64,000 bases of DNA from Cololabis saira (taxonomy: Eukaryota; Chordata; Actinopteri; Beloniformes; Belonidae). The notes under the pieces are model-generated. The model had not been told where the DNA came from and made no database searches. It worked only from the letters and a program-made list of their open reading frames with translations. Positions 21,806 to 33,281 of the stretch are shown here, piece by piece. Numbering within the stretch: the stretch's first letter is position 1; each line of letters begins with the position of its first letter. The stretch spans positions 1,715,501-1,779,500 of the forward strand of contig NC_084592.1 of assembly GCF_033807715.1 (NCBI RefSeq). Reading direction: 5' to 3'. The translations under genes and the position numbers were made by a program.

Positions 21806-23985
21806 CCACTTCAGGTCCACTTCAGGTCCACTTCACTTCAGGACCACTTCAGGTCCACTTCACTTCAGGACCACTTCAGGTCCACTTCAGGTCCACTTCA
21901 GGACCACTTCAGGTCCACTTCAGGACCACTTCAGGTCCACTTCAGGTCCACTTCAGGTCCACTTCACTTCAGGACCACTTCAGGTCCACTTCAGGACCAC
22001 TTCAGGTCCACTTCAGGACCACTTCAGGTCCACTTCACTTCAGGTCCACTTCAGGACCACTTCAGGTCCACTTCACTTCAGGACCACTTCAGGTCCACTT
22101 CAGGACCACTTCAGGTCCACTTCAGGTCCACTTCAGGTCCACTTCAGGTCCACTTCAGGACCACTTCAGGACCACTTCAGGACCACTTCAGGACCACTTC
22201 AGGACCACTTCAGGTCCACTTCAGGTCCACTTCAGGACCACTTCAGGTCCACTTCAGGACCACTTCAGGACCACTTCAGGACCACTTCAGGTCCACTTCA
22301 GGTCCACTTCAGGTCCACTTCAGGTCCACTTCAGGACCAGGTCCACTTCAGGTCCACTTCAGGACCAGGTCCACTTCAGGTCCACTTCAGGACCACTTCA
22401 GGTCCACTTCAGGACCAGGTCCACTTCAGGTCCAGGTCCACTTCAGGACCAGGTCCACTTCAGGACCAGGTCCACTTCAGGTCCACTTCACTTCAGGTCC
22501 ACTTCAGGTCCACTTCAGGTCCACTTCAGGTCCACTTCAGGACCACTTCAGGACCACTTCAGGACCACTTCAGGACCACTTCAGGACCACTTCAGGACCA
22601 CTTCAGGACCACTTCAGGACCACTTCAGGACCACTTCAGGTCCACTTCAGGTCCACTTCACTTCAGGTCCACTTCAGGACCACTTCAGGTCCACTTCACT
22701 TCAGGTCCACTTCAGGTCCACTTCAGGACCACTTCAGGTCCACTTCACTTCAGGTCCACTTCAGGTCCACTTCAGGTCCACTTCAGGACCACTTCAGGAC
22801 CACTTCAGGACCACTTCAGGACCACTTCAGGACCACTTCAGGTCCACTTCACTTCAGGTCCACTTCAGGACCACTTCAGGACCACTTCAGGTCCACTTCA
22901 CTTCAGGTCCACTTCAGGTCCACTTCAGGACCACTTCAGGACCACTTCAGGACCACTTCAGGTCCACTTCAGGACCACTTCAGGTCCACTTCAGGTCCAC
23001 TTCAGGTCCACTTCACTTCAGGTCCACTTCAGGACCACTTCAGGACCACTTCAGGACCACTTCAGGTCCACTTCACTTCAGGTCCACTTCAGGTCCACTT
23101 CAGGACCACTTCAGGACCACTTCAGGACCACTTCAGGACCACTTCAGGACCACTTCAGGACCACTTCAGGTCCACTTCAGGTCCACTTCAGGACCAGGTC
23201 CACTTCAGGTCCACTTCAGGTCCACTTCAGGTCCACTTCAGGACCACTTCAGGACCAGGTCCACTTCAGGACCACTTCAGGTCCACTTCAGGACCACTTC
23301 AGGTCCACTTCAGGTCCACTTCAGGTCCACTTCACTTCAGGTCCACTTCAGGACCACTTCAGGACCACTTCAGGACCACTTCAGGTCCACTTCACTTCAG
23401 GTCCACTTCAGGTCCACTTCAGGACCACTTCAGGACCACTTCAGGACCACTTCAGGACCACTTCAGGACCACTTCAGGACCACTTCAGGTCCACTTCAGG
23501 TCCACTTCAGGACCACTTCAGGACCACTTCAGGACCAGGTCCACTTCAGGACCACTTCAGGTCCACTTCAGGTCCACTTCAGGACCAGGTCCACTTCAGG
23601 TCCACTTCAGGTCCACTTCAGGTCCACTTCAGGACCACTTCAGGACCACTTCAGGACCACTTCAGGTCCACTTCAGGACCAGGTCCACTTCAGGACCACT
23701 TCAGGTCCACTTCAGGTCCAGGTCCACTTCAGGACCAGGTCCACTTCAGGACCAGGTCCACTTCAGGTCCACTTCAGGACCAGGTCCACTTCAGGTCCAC
23801 TTCAGGTCCACTTCAGGACCACTTCAGGTCCACTTCAGGTCCACTTCAGGTCCACTTCAGGACCACTTCAGGACCACTTCAGGTCCACTTCAGGACCACT
23901 TCAGGTCCACTTCAGGTCCACTTCAGGTCCACTTCAGGACCACTTCAGGACCACTTCAGGTCCACTTCAGGACCACTTCAGGTCC
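21806..23985. repeat. 2.2 kb 12-bp minisatellite, CACTTCAGGWCC
   Basis: Roughly 180 units of CACTTCAGGTCC or CACTTCAGGACC. The two variants are interspersed, with 5-bp (CACTT) and 6-bp (AGGTCC) partial-unit insertions. On the minus strand the unit is GGACCTGAAGTG, that is, the LINE codons for Arg-Asp-Leu-Lys-Trp. Because the unit is four codons and has no stop in any forward frame, open frames of 809 and 738 codons run through it on the + strand. They are not genes. Confidence 0.95.
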
Positions 23986-24725
23986 CGGGAGATGGTGGAT
24001 CCAGGAACTTGAAGGAGTCTGTGGTGGGGACAGTGCTGTTGAGGATGGTGAGGGGGGGAGTGGCGGTGGGTTTTTCCTGAAGTCCACTGTCAACTCCACA
24101 GTCTTGAGCGGGTTCAGCTCCAGGTGGTTCCGACCGCACCAGTGGACCAGCTGATCCACCTCCCGTCTGTACGCGGACTCGTCACCTTCCCGGATCAGGC
24201 CGATGACTGTGGTGTCGTCCGCGTACTTCAGGAGCTTCACAGAAGAGCACCCTGAGGTGCAGTCGTTGGTGTAGAGGGAGAGGAGCAGTGGTGAGAGGAC
24301 GCACCCCTGGGGGGGCCAGTGCTGATGGTCCGGGTGCTGGATGTGGTGCTCCCCCCCACCCCTGGGGGGTCCGGGTGCTGATGGTCCGGGTGCTAGATGT
24401 GATGCTCCCCAGCCTCACCTGCTGCCTCCTGTCACTCAGGAAGCTGGTGATCCACTGACAGGTGGGGGCAGCACGGTGAGCTGGGTGAGCTTCTGGTGGA
24501 GGATTGCAGGAGGGATGGTGTTGAACGCTGAGCTGAAGTCCACGAACAGGATCCTCGCGTAAGTCCCTGCGGTGTCGAGATGACGCAGGATGTGGTGCAG
24601 CCCGTGTTGACTGCATCATCTACCGACCTGTTTGCCCGGTAGGCAAACTGTAGGGGGTGGAGCAGGGATGTTTTGGCTATTTCCCTCTGTTGAGGTAGGG
24701 ACCATTCAAGCATAGGAAGAACAAA

Positions 24726-26402
24726 CAAACTTCACACAGCTAGGTAACAAAACCAAGGATCTTCCCATTGTAAGGTAGCCACCCCAACTACCAGACTGCC
24801 AGAGCGGCTAATGAAAATATTTAGCGGCTTAAAGGTTTTGTCTTCAGTTATGACATGCCTGTGAGAAATAAAATTGTTATAGAAATTATGCAATCTAGGT
24901 GCAGTAAGGCATGGGCTCCAAAAAGTGAAGCCTGTGAGCAAAGATAATAATCAGCAACAAGACGCCTTATTAGCATATGACAAAGTAATTTCCAAAGTAA
25001 TTTCTTCACAAAGCAAGTACATGGTTTGGACATAGAGATGTGAGACAAAGACAGCTGTACTAAGAAATGAAAATATGTATTTATTTCATTCAAAAGGGAA
25101 TAAAGCCTTTAAATAGAGAGTCACAGAAGGAGTGAACAGCTAGGGTTGACACACTCCATTCAGCGGTGAAAATGAGATATTATATATTGTGATATGTTCA
25201 ACCAAAGGGAAAAAAGAAGAACAATAAAGTGCAACATATCAAAGCAGAGGGACATTGGACAGTCCATCAATAGCTGTGAATTTGTCAGCTCATTTCTGGG
25301 AACAAAGCCATCTCCATCCCTGCACTTAAACAAATATTGCCCCCACCAAAGCACAGCGAAAGGGACAGAGTCAAAATCTAATTTGCTTGAACGAAATCAA
25401 GATACAATAATTCAGCCCCTGGCGTTTTCACAGATATACCACATGGAAGCAATCACAAACATAAAATGCCTGCTTCCCTTTAGTGTGTTATCTACTCCTT
25501 TCTTCCTATGATACTTAATCATTGAGGCAAAATGTAGTAAAGCCAATCATTTTTGTAAAGATGTGCAGTAATAATATAATTTTTATTTTTTGTCATGATA
25601 ATTCAGCTTATCAATTATGTTCAATATGTTTTAAAAAATAAGTTTTCATCCATTTAAGTATAATCTCATGAGTATCTTTACACCCAGTGTAACTCCAAAA
25701 AGCCTGTTATTATTTTGGACCATCAAATACTAAGACTCACAAAGAGAGGTACTTCCTGAAGATGAGCAGATTTGGCTCGAGTATTTTTTGATTGGTCAAA
25801 TTCTTGGATGTGAGCTCCTGTTGTGACTCAAACACACTTATTTTGAGCAATCCATTTTTAGGACAAAATCTGGTATCTAAAACTGCCTCCAGAAGAAAAT
25901 ATTGTGTTATGCGATGTCACTTCACTTTTCATGTCCATACCTACATCTATGGTGAAGACCATAAAGTAGTGAGTACAGGGACCAGTTTCACTCCGGACCA
26001 GATCCTGTTGGACTTCTGCCTCCCCTCCATCTAATTCAAGTGCAATAACTAACAGATGGAAACACAGATGTTCCATGGATTCTCTGATGTTGCCCATTGT
26101 TATTAACATCTATACTGTGGGAGTGAAGTACAGTGGGCTCACCTGCACACAACGCAGTGCATTGATGAGTGCACTGTCCTTTTAAACTGTTTTCTGGTTT
26201 GTGCCATGTGTTTTGAAGTTTTTGTTTAGTTTCTCCAAAGGTTCAATGTCAAGATTCATCAGTACACCTACATCATAAGGACACTCTTTTAAAGACAATA
26301 ATATACACATTTTGGTACAATAAGCCATCTATGTCAAACAACATAAAACAGAGGTGAAACCTCTTCAAAATCAAAAAAAATGGAAGGCCATTGCCTTGAT
26401 TA
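24726..26402. other. No supported gene
   Basis: AT-rich DNA with short unsupported frames on both strands (for example 25194-25511 and 25858-26109). No transposon termini are recognised. It may be ordinary intron. Confidence 0.3.
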
Positions 26403-28520
26403 GATATATTAGATTAGATTCAACTTTATTGTCATTGCACAGAGTACACGTACTGAGACAACGAAATGCAGTTAGTATCTAACCAGTAGTGCAAAGAAGC
26501 AGAAAGTGCGGAATGTACAGTGGTATAAAATAATGAGGAACAGTGTGAGCAAAGTGAGAAGCAGTTTTAACTGCAGTTAAGCAGTTAAACTGTGACAAAC
26601 TATGAAAGGATACAGTATGGAAGATATGTACAATACAGTAAAGTAGTAAATTATTCTGAGACCATAAACATGAGAATATACAGAATAAAAAATATTTGCA
26701 GTCCAATTGGAGACAATAGAAAAGAGCAGCAGTTTGTTAAATAGCAGATGTTTTTGGTTGTTGATTTTTGTTGTTGGTATTTTTATCCCCATTTTTTGTG
26801 CTCCTTGGTCTTCTTAGTGTTGAGGGCCAGGTTATGTTGGTGCACCAGTCAGCTAGGCGCTGGACTTCTTCCCTGTAGGCCGACTTATCGTTGTTGATGA
26901 TGAGGCCTATCACCGTTATGTCGTCTGCAAACTTGATAAATGTGTTGGAACCATGTACAGGTGTGCAGTCGTAGGTGAAGAGGGAGTAGAGGAGAGGGCT
27001 CAGCACACAGCCCTGTGGGACACCAGTGTTTAGTATGAGGGTTGAGGAGGTGTGGTTCTCTTACCTGACAGATTGGGGTCTGTTGGTGAGGAAGTCCAGT
27101 ATCCAGTTGCTGAGGGAGATGTTGATGTCCAGATCACAGAGTTTGATGATGAGCTTGGAGGGGATGATGGTATTGAATGCTGAACTAAAGTCTATGAACA
27201 GCATTCTCACATAGGTGTTATGATTGTCCAGATGAGAGAGCGCAGAGTGTAGAGCCGTGGAGATGGCGTCCTCTGTGCTCCTATTCTGGTGGTAGGCAAA
27301 TTGAAGGGGGTCCAGTGTGGGTGGCCAACAGGATTTGAGGTGAGCCAGGACCAGCCTCTCGAAGCACTTCGGGATGGTGGAGGTGAGTGCAACAGAGCGG
27401 AAATCATTGAGGCTTGTTGTTTTAGAGTGTTTCGGCACCGGCACAATGGAAGTGGTTTTAAAGCACGCAGGGACAACTGCCTGAGCCAGTGACAGGTTGA
27501 TGATATACGTCAAGACCTCATTCAGCTGCCCAGCACAGGCTCTGAGCACACGTCTGGGTATGCTATCAGGACCCGCAGCCTTACGTTCATTAACCCTGCT
27601 CAGTGCAGTACACACATTAGTGGGAGAGTTCGAGGGTCTGGTGGTCATTAGGAAGCACAGCCATGATGGCCACCTGCTGGTTGACCTCATCAAAGCGTGC
27701 CTAAAAGTTGTTGAGTTCATCAGGGAAGGAGGCATCGTCAGATTGGGGGGTGATGTTTTTGTAGTCTGTTTTTTTTTTTCCTAATATTTTTATCCCAGTT
27801 TTTTCCCCCATTTATCACCCAGTGCTCCTACCTAAGTAACAGTCCTGGCATCCTCTACCAACCCCGGGAGGGCCCTGCACTGAGCTCAGGTCTCCTCCTT
27901 AACCTGAGGAGTGAGCAGGCCGCATCTTTTCACCAGACAGGGTGGGGCTCCTCTGGCCGGACGTAGCGCATGGAAGGATCACGTTATTCTGGCCGGATCC
28001 TCCCCACCCCACCTGGCCCCCTGGCTGGCCAGAGGGGGCATGTGTAGCCCAGGACTGTTGCATGTTTTTGTGAGGGTAGCTCACACTAGCTACCAAGGGA
28101 ACACGGGGAGAACATGCAAACTCCACACAGAAAGGCCCTTTCTCCAACCCCACCCAGGGTGTGGGCACTGAAGTCATGGGGGAACTAACACGCTCTTCAG
28201 CTCCCACAGTGTCCCCGGCGGGAATCAAACCCAAGACCTTCTTTCTGTGAGACGGCTGCACTACCTGCTGCGTCACCGTGCCCCCTGTGGTTTTGTAGTC
28301 TGTGATGGCCTGGATGCCGTGCCACATGATTCGGGGGTCTGAGTTGTTTCTGAAGTGCTCCTCAATCCTCAGCTTGTGGCAGTACTTGGCCTTATTGATG
28401 TCCCTTTTCAGGTGGATGAAGAGTAGGCCTGGACATCACCTGATCTGAAAGCAATGTCACGTGCCTTCAGCAGGTGGTGGACCTCTCTATTCATCCTATT
28501 GATTGAAGCCTTTGAGAAGA
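26403..28520 (-). pseudogene. Second Rex1-like LINE, split by a SINE
   Basis: From 28520 leftwards the minus strand encodes a pre-RT linker (REVHHLLKARDIAFRSGD, DPRIMWHGIQAITDYK), is cut by a SINE (27770-28290), and continues to the reverse transcriptase. RT blocks are [60 protein letters not shown] and FADDITVIGL. The largest open frame is 27061-27735. A frameshift separates it from the FADD box, and the C-terminus is lost. The 3' end is AATAAAGTTGAATCTAATCT-like at about 26403. It is 5' truncated and dead. Confidence 0.85.
27770..28290 (-). mobile_element. tRNA-derived SINE inserted in the LINE
   Basis: The minus-strand head GGGGCACGGTGACGCAGC and GGTAGTGCAGCCGTCTC, followed by GGTCTTGGGTTTGATTCC, are A- and B-box regions. 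The body contains GAGTTTGCATGTTCTCCCCG, common in fish SINEs, and the tail is A-rich on the minus strand. A 13-bp duplication TTTTGTAGTCTGT lies at 27757-27769 and 28291-28303. Deleting the SINE rejoins the LINE codons. Confidence 0.9.
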
Positions 28521-28770
28521 TCAGTTCTACATTTTCAACATTTCCTGTACAATTCCTGAAATCTTTCCGTGCATATTCAAGCAAGAATCACATTCAGAAA
28601 GTGAAAGTTGGTGAAAAAATACTACCCCACTCTTTCATGTCCCACTCTTTCCTGTTCTTTCGTGTCCCACCATTGGTGATCTTGGATCTCTTTGGCCGAA
28701 TTTGCCTAGTTCTTTTAGTAGGGATCAATAAAATATAGTAGACTGTCAAGAGGGCTTGTAAATGTAACGC

Positions 28771-29279
28771 CTACGTGGATGTCTGCTGTTGCTGCTTCCG
28801 CCTGCCTGCACCCCCCCCCCCCCCCTCTGGTCATCCCGCTACTCCTTCCACATGACTGTTGTGTGCTGCTGACGCCCCCCCCTCTGGTCATCCCGCTGCT
28901 GCTTCCACATGACTGTTGTGTGCTGCTGACGCCCCCCCCCCCCACCTCTGGTCATCCCGCTGCTGCTTCCACCTGCCTGCTGTGTGCTGTCGACGTCCCT
29001 GACTCCCCCAGTCTGGCCTTCGGCAGGAGGGTCCCCCCTTATGAGCCTGGTCCTGCTCAAGGTTTCTTCCCTCCTAAAGGGGAGTTTTTCCTTGCCACTG
29101 TTTGGCTTAAGGCTTTTCTCCCACTAAGGGAGTTTTTACCTGCCATTGTTTATATAATAATTGCTCGGGGGTTTATGTTTATGTTTATGTTCATGTTCTG
29201 GATCTCTGGAAAGCGTCTAGAGACAACATCTGTTGTATTAGACGCTATATAAATAAAATTGAATTGAATTGAATTGAAC
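28771..29279 (+). mobile_element. L2 LINE 3' end, copy 1
   Basis: 3'-UTR-only copy: C homopolymers and CTCTGGTCATCCCGCTGCTG repeats, then GGTTTCTTCCCTCCTAAAGG, GGATCTCTGGAAAGCGTC and the terminal ATATAAATAAAATTGAATTG repeat. Same subfamily as 36786-37763, 38785-40006 and 61007-61118. Proline-rich frames here are not genes. Confidence 0.85.
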
Positions 29280-29385
29280 GCCCTCTCACACACACCTATG
29301 CACGCACGCAAAAAAAACACTCTGTTTCAAGACTGAAAAGGCTTTGTGGCTTTTAGGTTTCATCAATATTGGTATTAACTATATA

Positions 29386-30995
29386 GCAAAAAAGTATTTA
29401 GTCAGCCACCAATTGTGCAAGTTCTCCCATTTATAAAGATGAGAGAGGCCTGTAATTTTCATCATAGGTACACTTCAACTATGAGAGACAGAATGGGGCG
29501 AAAGAATCCAGGAAATCACATGGACTTTTACTGAATGAATTGGTAAAGTCTTCTGTAAAATAAGTATTTGGTCACCTACAAACAAGCAACATTTCTGGCT
29601 TTCACAGACCTGTAAATTCTTTTCTAAAGCTACTTTCACATAGAACGCGGCAACACCGCCGGGGTGGCGCAGACTCGGCGCAGAGACGGCCCAAGCTGCC
29701 GCTGCGAATTGAACATTTTTTAATTTCACCGTGCGCCCTGTGACGTCATCTCGGCGGTGTCCAATAGGAGAGAAGGTGCTGGAGGGAGAAAAAAAACTTG
29801 CAGCTTGTAGATCAGAGACGATCAAGATGGAAGAAAGAATGATCTTTGCTGTGAGCATGTGTGAGGAGCTGTGGGATGAGACTGCAGGCCTATCGGGACA
29901 TCAATAAAAAGGGACAGAAGTGGAGAGAAATCTCCCAGAATTTGGACATACCTAGTGTGTTTAAAAGTGGTAGAAATGTGATATTCTTTTGGTCTTTTAA
30001 CAATAAAATGTTAATTTAAAATAAAATATAGCATTTCCATGCCTCACATCAGGATCAATTTAATCATTTATCAATATATGGTTATGAAACTTTTATTCGG
30101 TCGCCAAGCAAGTTGCGCCAAGCAGGTGCGCCCTTCTCTGCTCCCTGCTCTGCGCCGTCTCTGCGCCCACCCCGGTGGTGTGCGCGGCGCAAACCGCGTT
30201 CTAGGTGAAAGTCGCTTTGCGCCTTGCTGCCACGGCAACCCGGCGGCAAGCCGGTGGCAACCCGGCGGCGTGCATCCACTTGCGCCCTATGCCGCCGCGC
30301 AAACTCGGCGGCGTGCGCCCTGTTGCGCATCGCCGACCTCGGCGGCAGACCCTGCGCCCTTGCGCGGAGGCAGCACATACACAATGAATGGGAAAGCCGG
30401 GGGCGGCTGCCGCTGTGCGCTCTCTATGTGAAAGCAGCTTAAGAGAAAGAAAGCTGAGTTGCAACCAAAGAACACCATAACTACTGTGAAGCATGGGGGT
30501 GGAAACATCATGCTTTGAGGATGTTTTTCTGCAAAGGGACCAGGACGACTGATCCGTGTAGGGAAAGAATGAATGGGGCCATTTATGGTGAGATTTTGAG
30601 TGAAAACCTCAGCAAGGGCATTGAAGATGAAACTTGGCTGGGTCTTTCAGCATGAGAATGATCCCAAACACACCGCCCGGACATCAAATGAGTGGCTTCG
30701 TAAGAAACATTTCAAGGTCCTGGAGTGGCCTAGCCAGTCTCCAGATCTCAATCCCATAGAAAATCTTTGGAGGGAGTTGAAAATCCGTGTTGCCCAGCGA
30801 CAGCCCCAAAACATCACTGCTCTAGAGGAGATCTGCATGGAGGAACGGGCCAAAATACCAGCAACAGTGTGTGAAAATTTTATGAAGAATATTGAGATGA
30901 ACTTTAGTCATTGACTAAATACTTATTTTTCACTATAATTTGCAAATACATTCTTTAAAAATCCGACAGTGTGATTTTCTGGATTTTTTTTTTTT
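29386..30995 (+). pseudogene. Tc1-like transposon, interrupted by a Harbinger element
   Basis: The left end carries AAAAGTATTTAGTCAGCC and CTTCAACTATGAGAGACAG, a well-known Tc1 5' region. After the nested element (29628-30439) the transposase continues with KAELQPKN, TVKHGGGNIML and then a frame at about 30640-30914: HENDPKHT (second catalytic Asp region), [17 protein letters not shown] (last catalytic region) and a C-terminal helix. The paired DNA-binding domains and first catalytic Asp are missing, so the copy was already internally deleted. The right end stops at a T run (30984-30995). Confidence 0.85.
29628..30439 (+). mobile_element. PIF/Harbinger non-autonomous element nested in Tc1
   Basis: 812 bp with termini AGCTACTTTCACATAG and CTATGTGAAAGCAGCT, flanked by TAA at 29625-29627 and 30440-30442, the 3-bp TWA target of PIF/Harbinger. 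An ATG at 29827 starts MEERMIFAVSMCEELWDE and, after a shift, YRDINKKGQKWREIS, a MADF domain remnant. The right half is very rich in GCGC/CGGCGG words. No transposase is present. Confidence 0.85.
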
Positions 30996-32262
30996 AAGTT
31001 AGCAGGACTAGATAACCTTGATAGTAAAGTGCTGAGAATGACTGCTGGTATAATAGCATCTCCTATTTGTCATATTATCAATAGGTGTTTGGATGTGGGC
31101 CTATGTCCAAATATGTGGAAGGAGGCTAAGGTTATTCTTTTGCCCAAGGACACCAAATCAGCTTTTAATGAGGCAAATTCTAGACCTGCTGTATAAGTAT
31201 ATTACCTGTTTTGAGCAAAATCATGGAAAAGTTGGTGCATTCACAAATTCAATCTTGTTTTATATCAAACAAGCTTTTAACAGACTTCCAACATGCATAT
31301 AGAGCAGGGGTCCGTTATTAATGATCTACAGTATCTTGGGCTACCAAATGTGCCAAAATGGTTCTTTTCGCAGATGATTCGACATCATATTATGCTGCAA
31401 AGTCTTGAACTAAAAGTTGTGCATGACTGGGTACTTTGTAATGGATTGCACTCTGTCTGACTCTACTCATCACATTAATTATATTATTTTAAAAATGAGA
31501 AGAGCAATTGGTATTTCTAGGAAATGCGCTTCTTTTGTTGCCTGTCCCCTTTTACGTCAGATAGTTCAGAGGTTTAGTGTTATGTCATCTTGACTATTGC
31601 TCCATGGTGTGGTCATCTGCTGCCAGTGGTGACCTCAGGAAGCTCCAGGTGGTCCAGAACAGGGCAGCACGGTTGGTCCTGGGCTGCTCACTGAGGTCTA
31701 ATGTGAGCCGTATGCATGCCTGCCTCTCCTGGCTTACTGTTGAGAAGAGATGCATGTGTAATACACTTGTTCTGTTCAAGTCGGTCATGAGCGCGAAAAC
31801 CCCAGTGTTTATAAATGAACAGATTGTTTTTAGGTATACTGTTTATAATTATAACACTAGAGGTTCCAGTCTGCTCAAATGACCAATTCCAAGGACCAAT
31901 CATCTTAAGAGATCTTTTATTTATAGATCAGTGACTTTGTGGAAAAACCTGCCTCAAAACCTCTGCTGCATATACCATAAATTAACTTTTAAAAATAATC
32001 TTAAAGTCTACTTAACATTGTAAAGTTTTTGTTGTTTGTTTGTTCTTTTTGCATTCTGTATTATTTAATAGTTTTTTTTTCTTTAATGGAATTTTATCTA
32101 GTATCGAACTTGTCATTGTGTATTGAGCTAAATCATGTAATCACTTTGTATTTACAATCGTCTAATTCTGTATGTTTCTTTTTTTTGTGGACCCCAGGAA
32201 GACTAGCTGGTTGCTATGGCACCAGCTAATGGGGATCCTTAATAAAATCTAAATCTAAATGA
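30996..32262 (+). pseudogene. LINE fragment with RT ends and 3' tail
   Basis: The start encodes GLDNLDSKVLRMTAGIIASP and MWKEAKVILLPKDTKSAF, the N-terminal part of a non-LTR reverse transcriptase. FADDST (the catalytic box region) is near 31373. The C-terminal part LCHLDYCSMVWSSA, VVQNRAARLVLG and FIYRSVTLWKNLP runs from 31577 to about 31960. Most of the RT core is deleted. The tail ends GGATCCTTAATAAAATCT with AAATCT repeats. It is not the L2 subfamily found elsewhere here; the clade is not determined. Confidence 0.75.
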
Positions 32263-33240
32263 AATAACTGCCTGGTCTGTCCACAGTGTGTAGTGGATGC
32301 ATTCCTTGGATGATGAAGTTGAGTATAGGCCTGTCAAATCACGCTTGGGTTAAGGCGGAGGTACAGCCCTTAAATATGTGTGGTACACTGCTTTTTGGTG
32401 TGCTGCTCACAAGCCGCTTCCAAGGAGGCCCATGTATTTGGGTGCATCCTCTACAAAACAAAATTAAAAATCCACGAATTTGTATGCCATTTTATTCAAG
32501 TATCAATGCACACTTAATTTTAATATCCAATGACAATTATGCACCTTACTAACATATAAATATCCACCAGACATCGACTAATGTGCAGTGCACTACACAT
32601 GTCCCATGTTCACAAAGGACTGTGGTCCAACATCACCCCTCAGGTCTGATGATTAGGATGCTGGTCTTAGTTATTGGAGCTAACCACAGGTGCAACAGTC
32701 CATGTGTTACACAGTACTGGTTGGCCTAGGGGTTGAGACAATTAACAGTTCAAAGACATGCGTTATATTGGCTGGAGGCTTGCTCTGGACAGAGTTGAGG
32801 CAAAGTCTGGGCAGACTTAAATCATCTATCATACACAATGCTACGTCATGAGAAAAATATGAAAAGAAAAACATTCAAATGAAAATGAATCAACTAAGTA
32901 AAGCGAGGTAGACATAAAAGATAAAGAAGAGGTTATTAGGTTAGAGGTCAGCATGTGCAGTGTTTCCTGAATGCGATGTAAACCGAGGTGTTATGAAGGT
33001 AATGGAGGTTAGTTTGGCCTCCAGGTCTTTGATGCGCTTGTCAAGTACTTGTTCAGTGATAGCTATCATAACCCAACGACCAAAGAGTAGCATAAGAGTG
33101 ACCATGCTAACCGGGTACTCACAGCATGCTATTAGCTTAGCAAAACGATGCGGAGCAATTGTGTCAAGTCCGCTTGGAGTAATACTGAATCTAAGTTGCA
33201 CCACACTGTTGCACCAATGCGATGAGTCTTCCTGCCCTAA

Positions 33241-33281
33241 GTTGCACTACACTGTTGCACCACACTGTTGTGTAGTGCAAC
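33241..33281. repeat. Hairpin, 11-bp arms
   Basis: GTTGCACTACA and TGTAGTGCAAC are separated by 19 bp, inside a local GTTGCACYACACT repeat. Confidence 0.6.

Larger units (their letters stand above)
20893..24725 (-). pseudogene. Rex1-like LINE with two minisatellites grown inside its ORF2
   Basis: Minus-strand non-LTR reverse transcriptase. In order from about 24660: HPLQFAYRANRSVDDAV, WITSFLSDRRQQVRLGS, RTPQG, LLKYADDTTVIGLI (catalytic YADD), DFRKNPPP and TDSFKFLG. Then comes a 2.2 kb minisatellite, and homology resumes with FRSATKLDRT, SGRRYR and SRHKDSFFP. Another minisatellite sits before SGRRYR. The 3' end carries ATTCTGATTCTGAT at 20893. It is 5' truncated, with several frameshifts. The assignment to the Rex1/CR1 group is by motif memory. 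It is dead, but the host frame of the expansions can be read. Confidence 0.8.

Noticed and set aside
21806..23985. CRISPR-like array
   Set aside because: Units are contiguous 12-mers without spacers, in a eukaryotic LINE.
21725..24154. A novel 809- or 738-residue repeat protein
   Set aside because: The 12-bp unit has no stop in any forward frame, and the surrounding DNA is the antisense of a LINE reverse transcriptase.
28779..29252. Proline-rich 157-codon frame
   Set aside because: C homopolymers in the 3' UTR of an L2 LINE; the same sequence recurs at 39422-39820.
30039..30511. Several Arg/Ala-rich frames of 60-130 codons
   Set aside because: They come from the GCGC/CGGCGG-rich half of a non-coding Harbinger element and are open on both strands.
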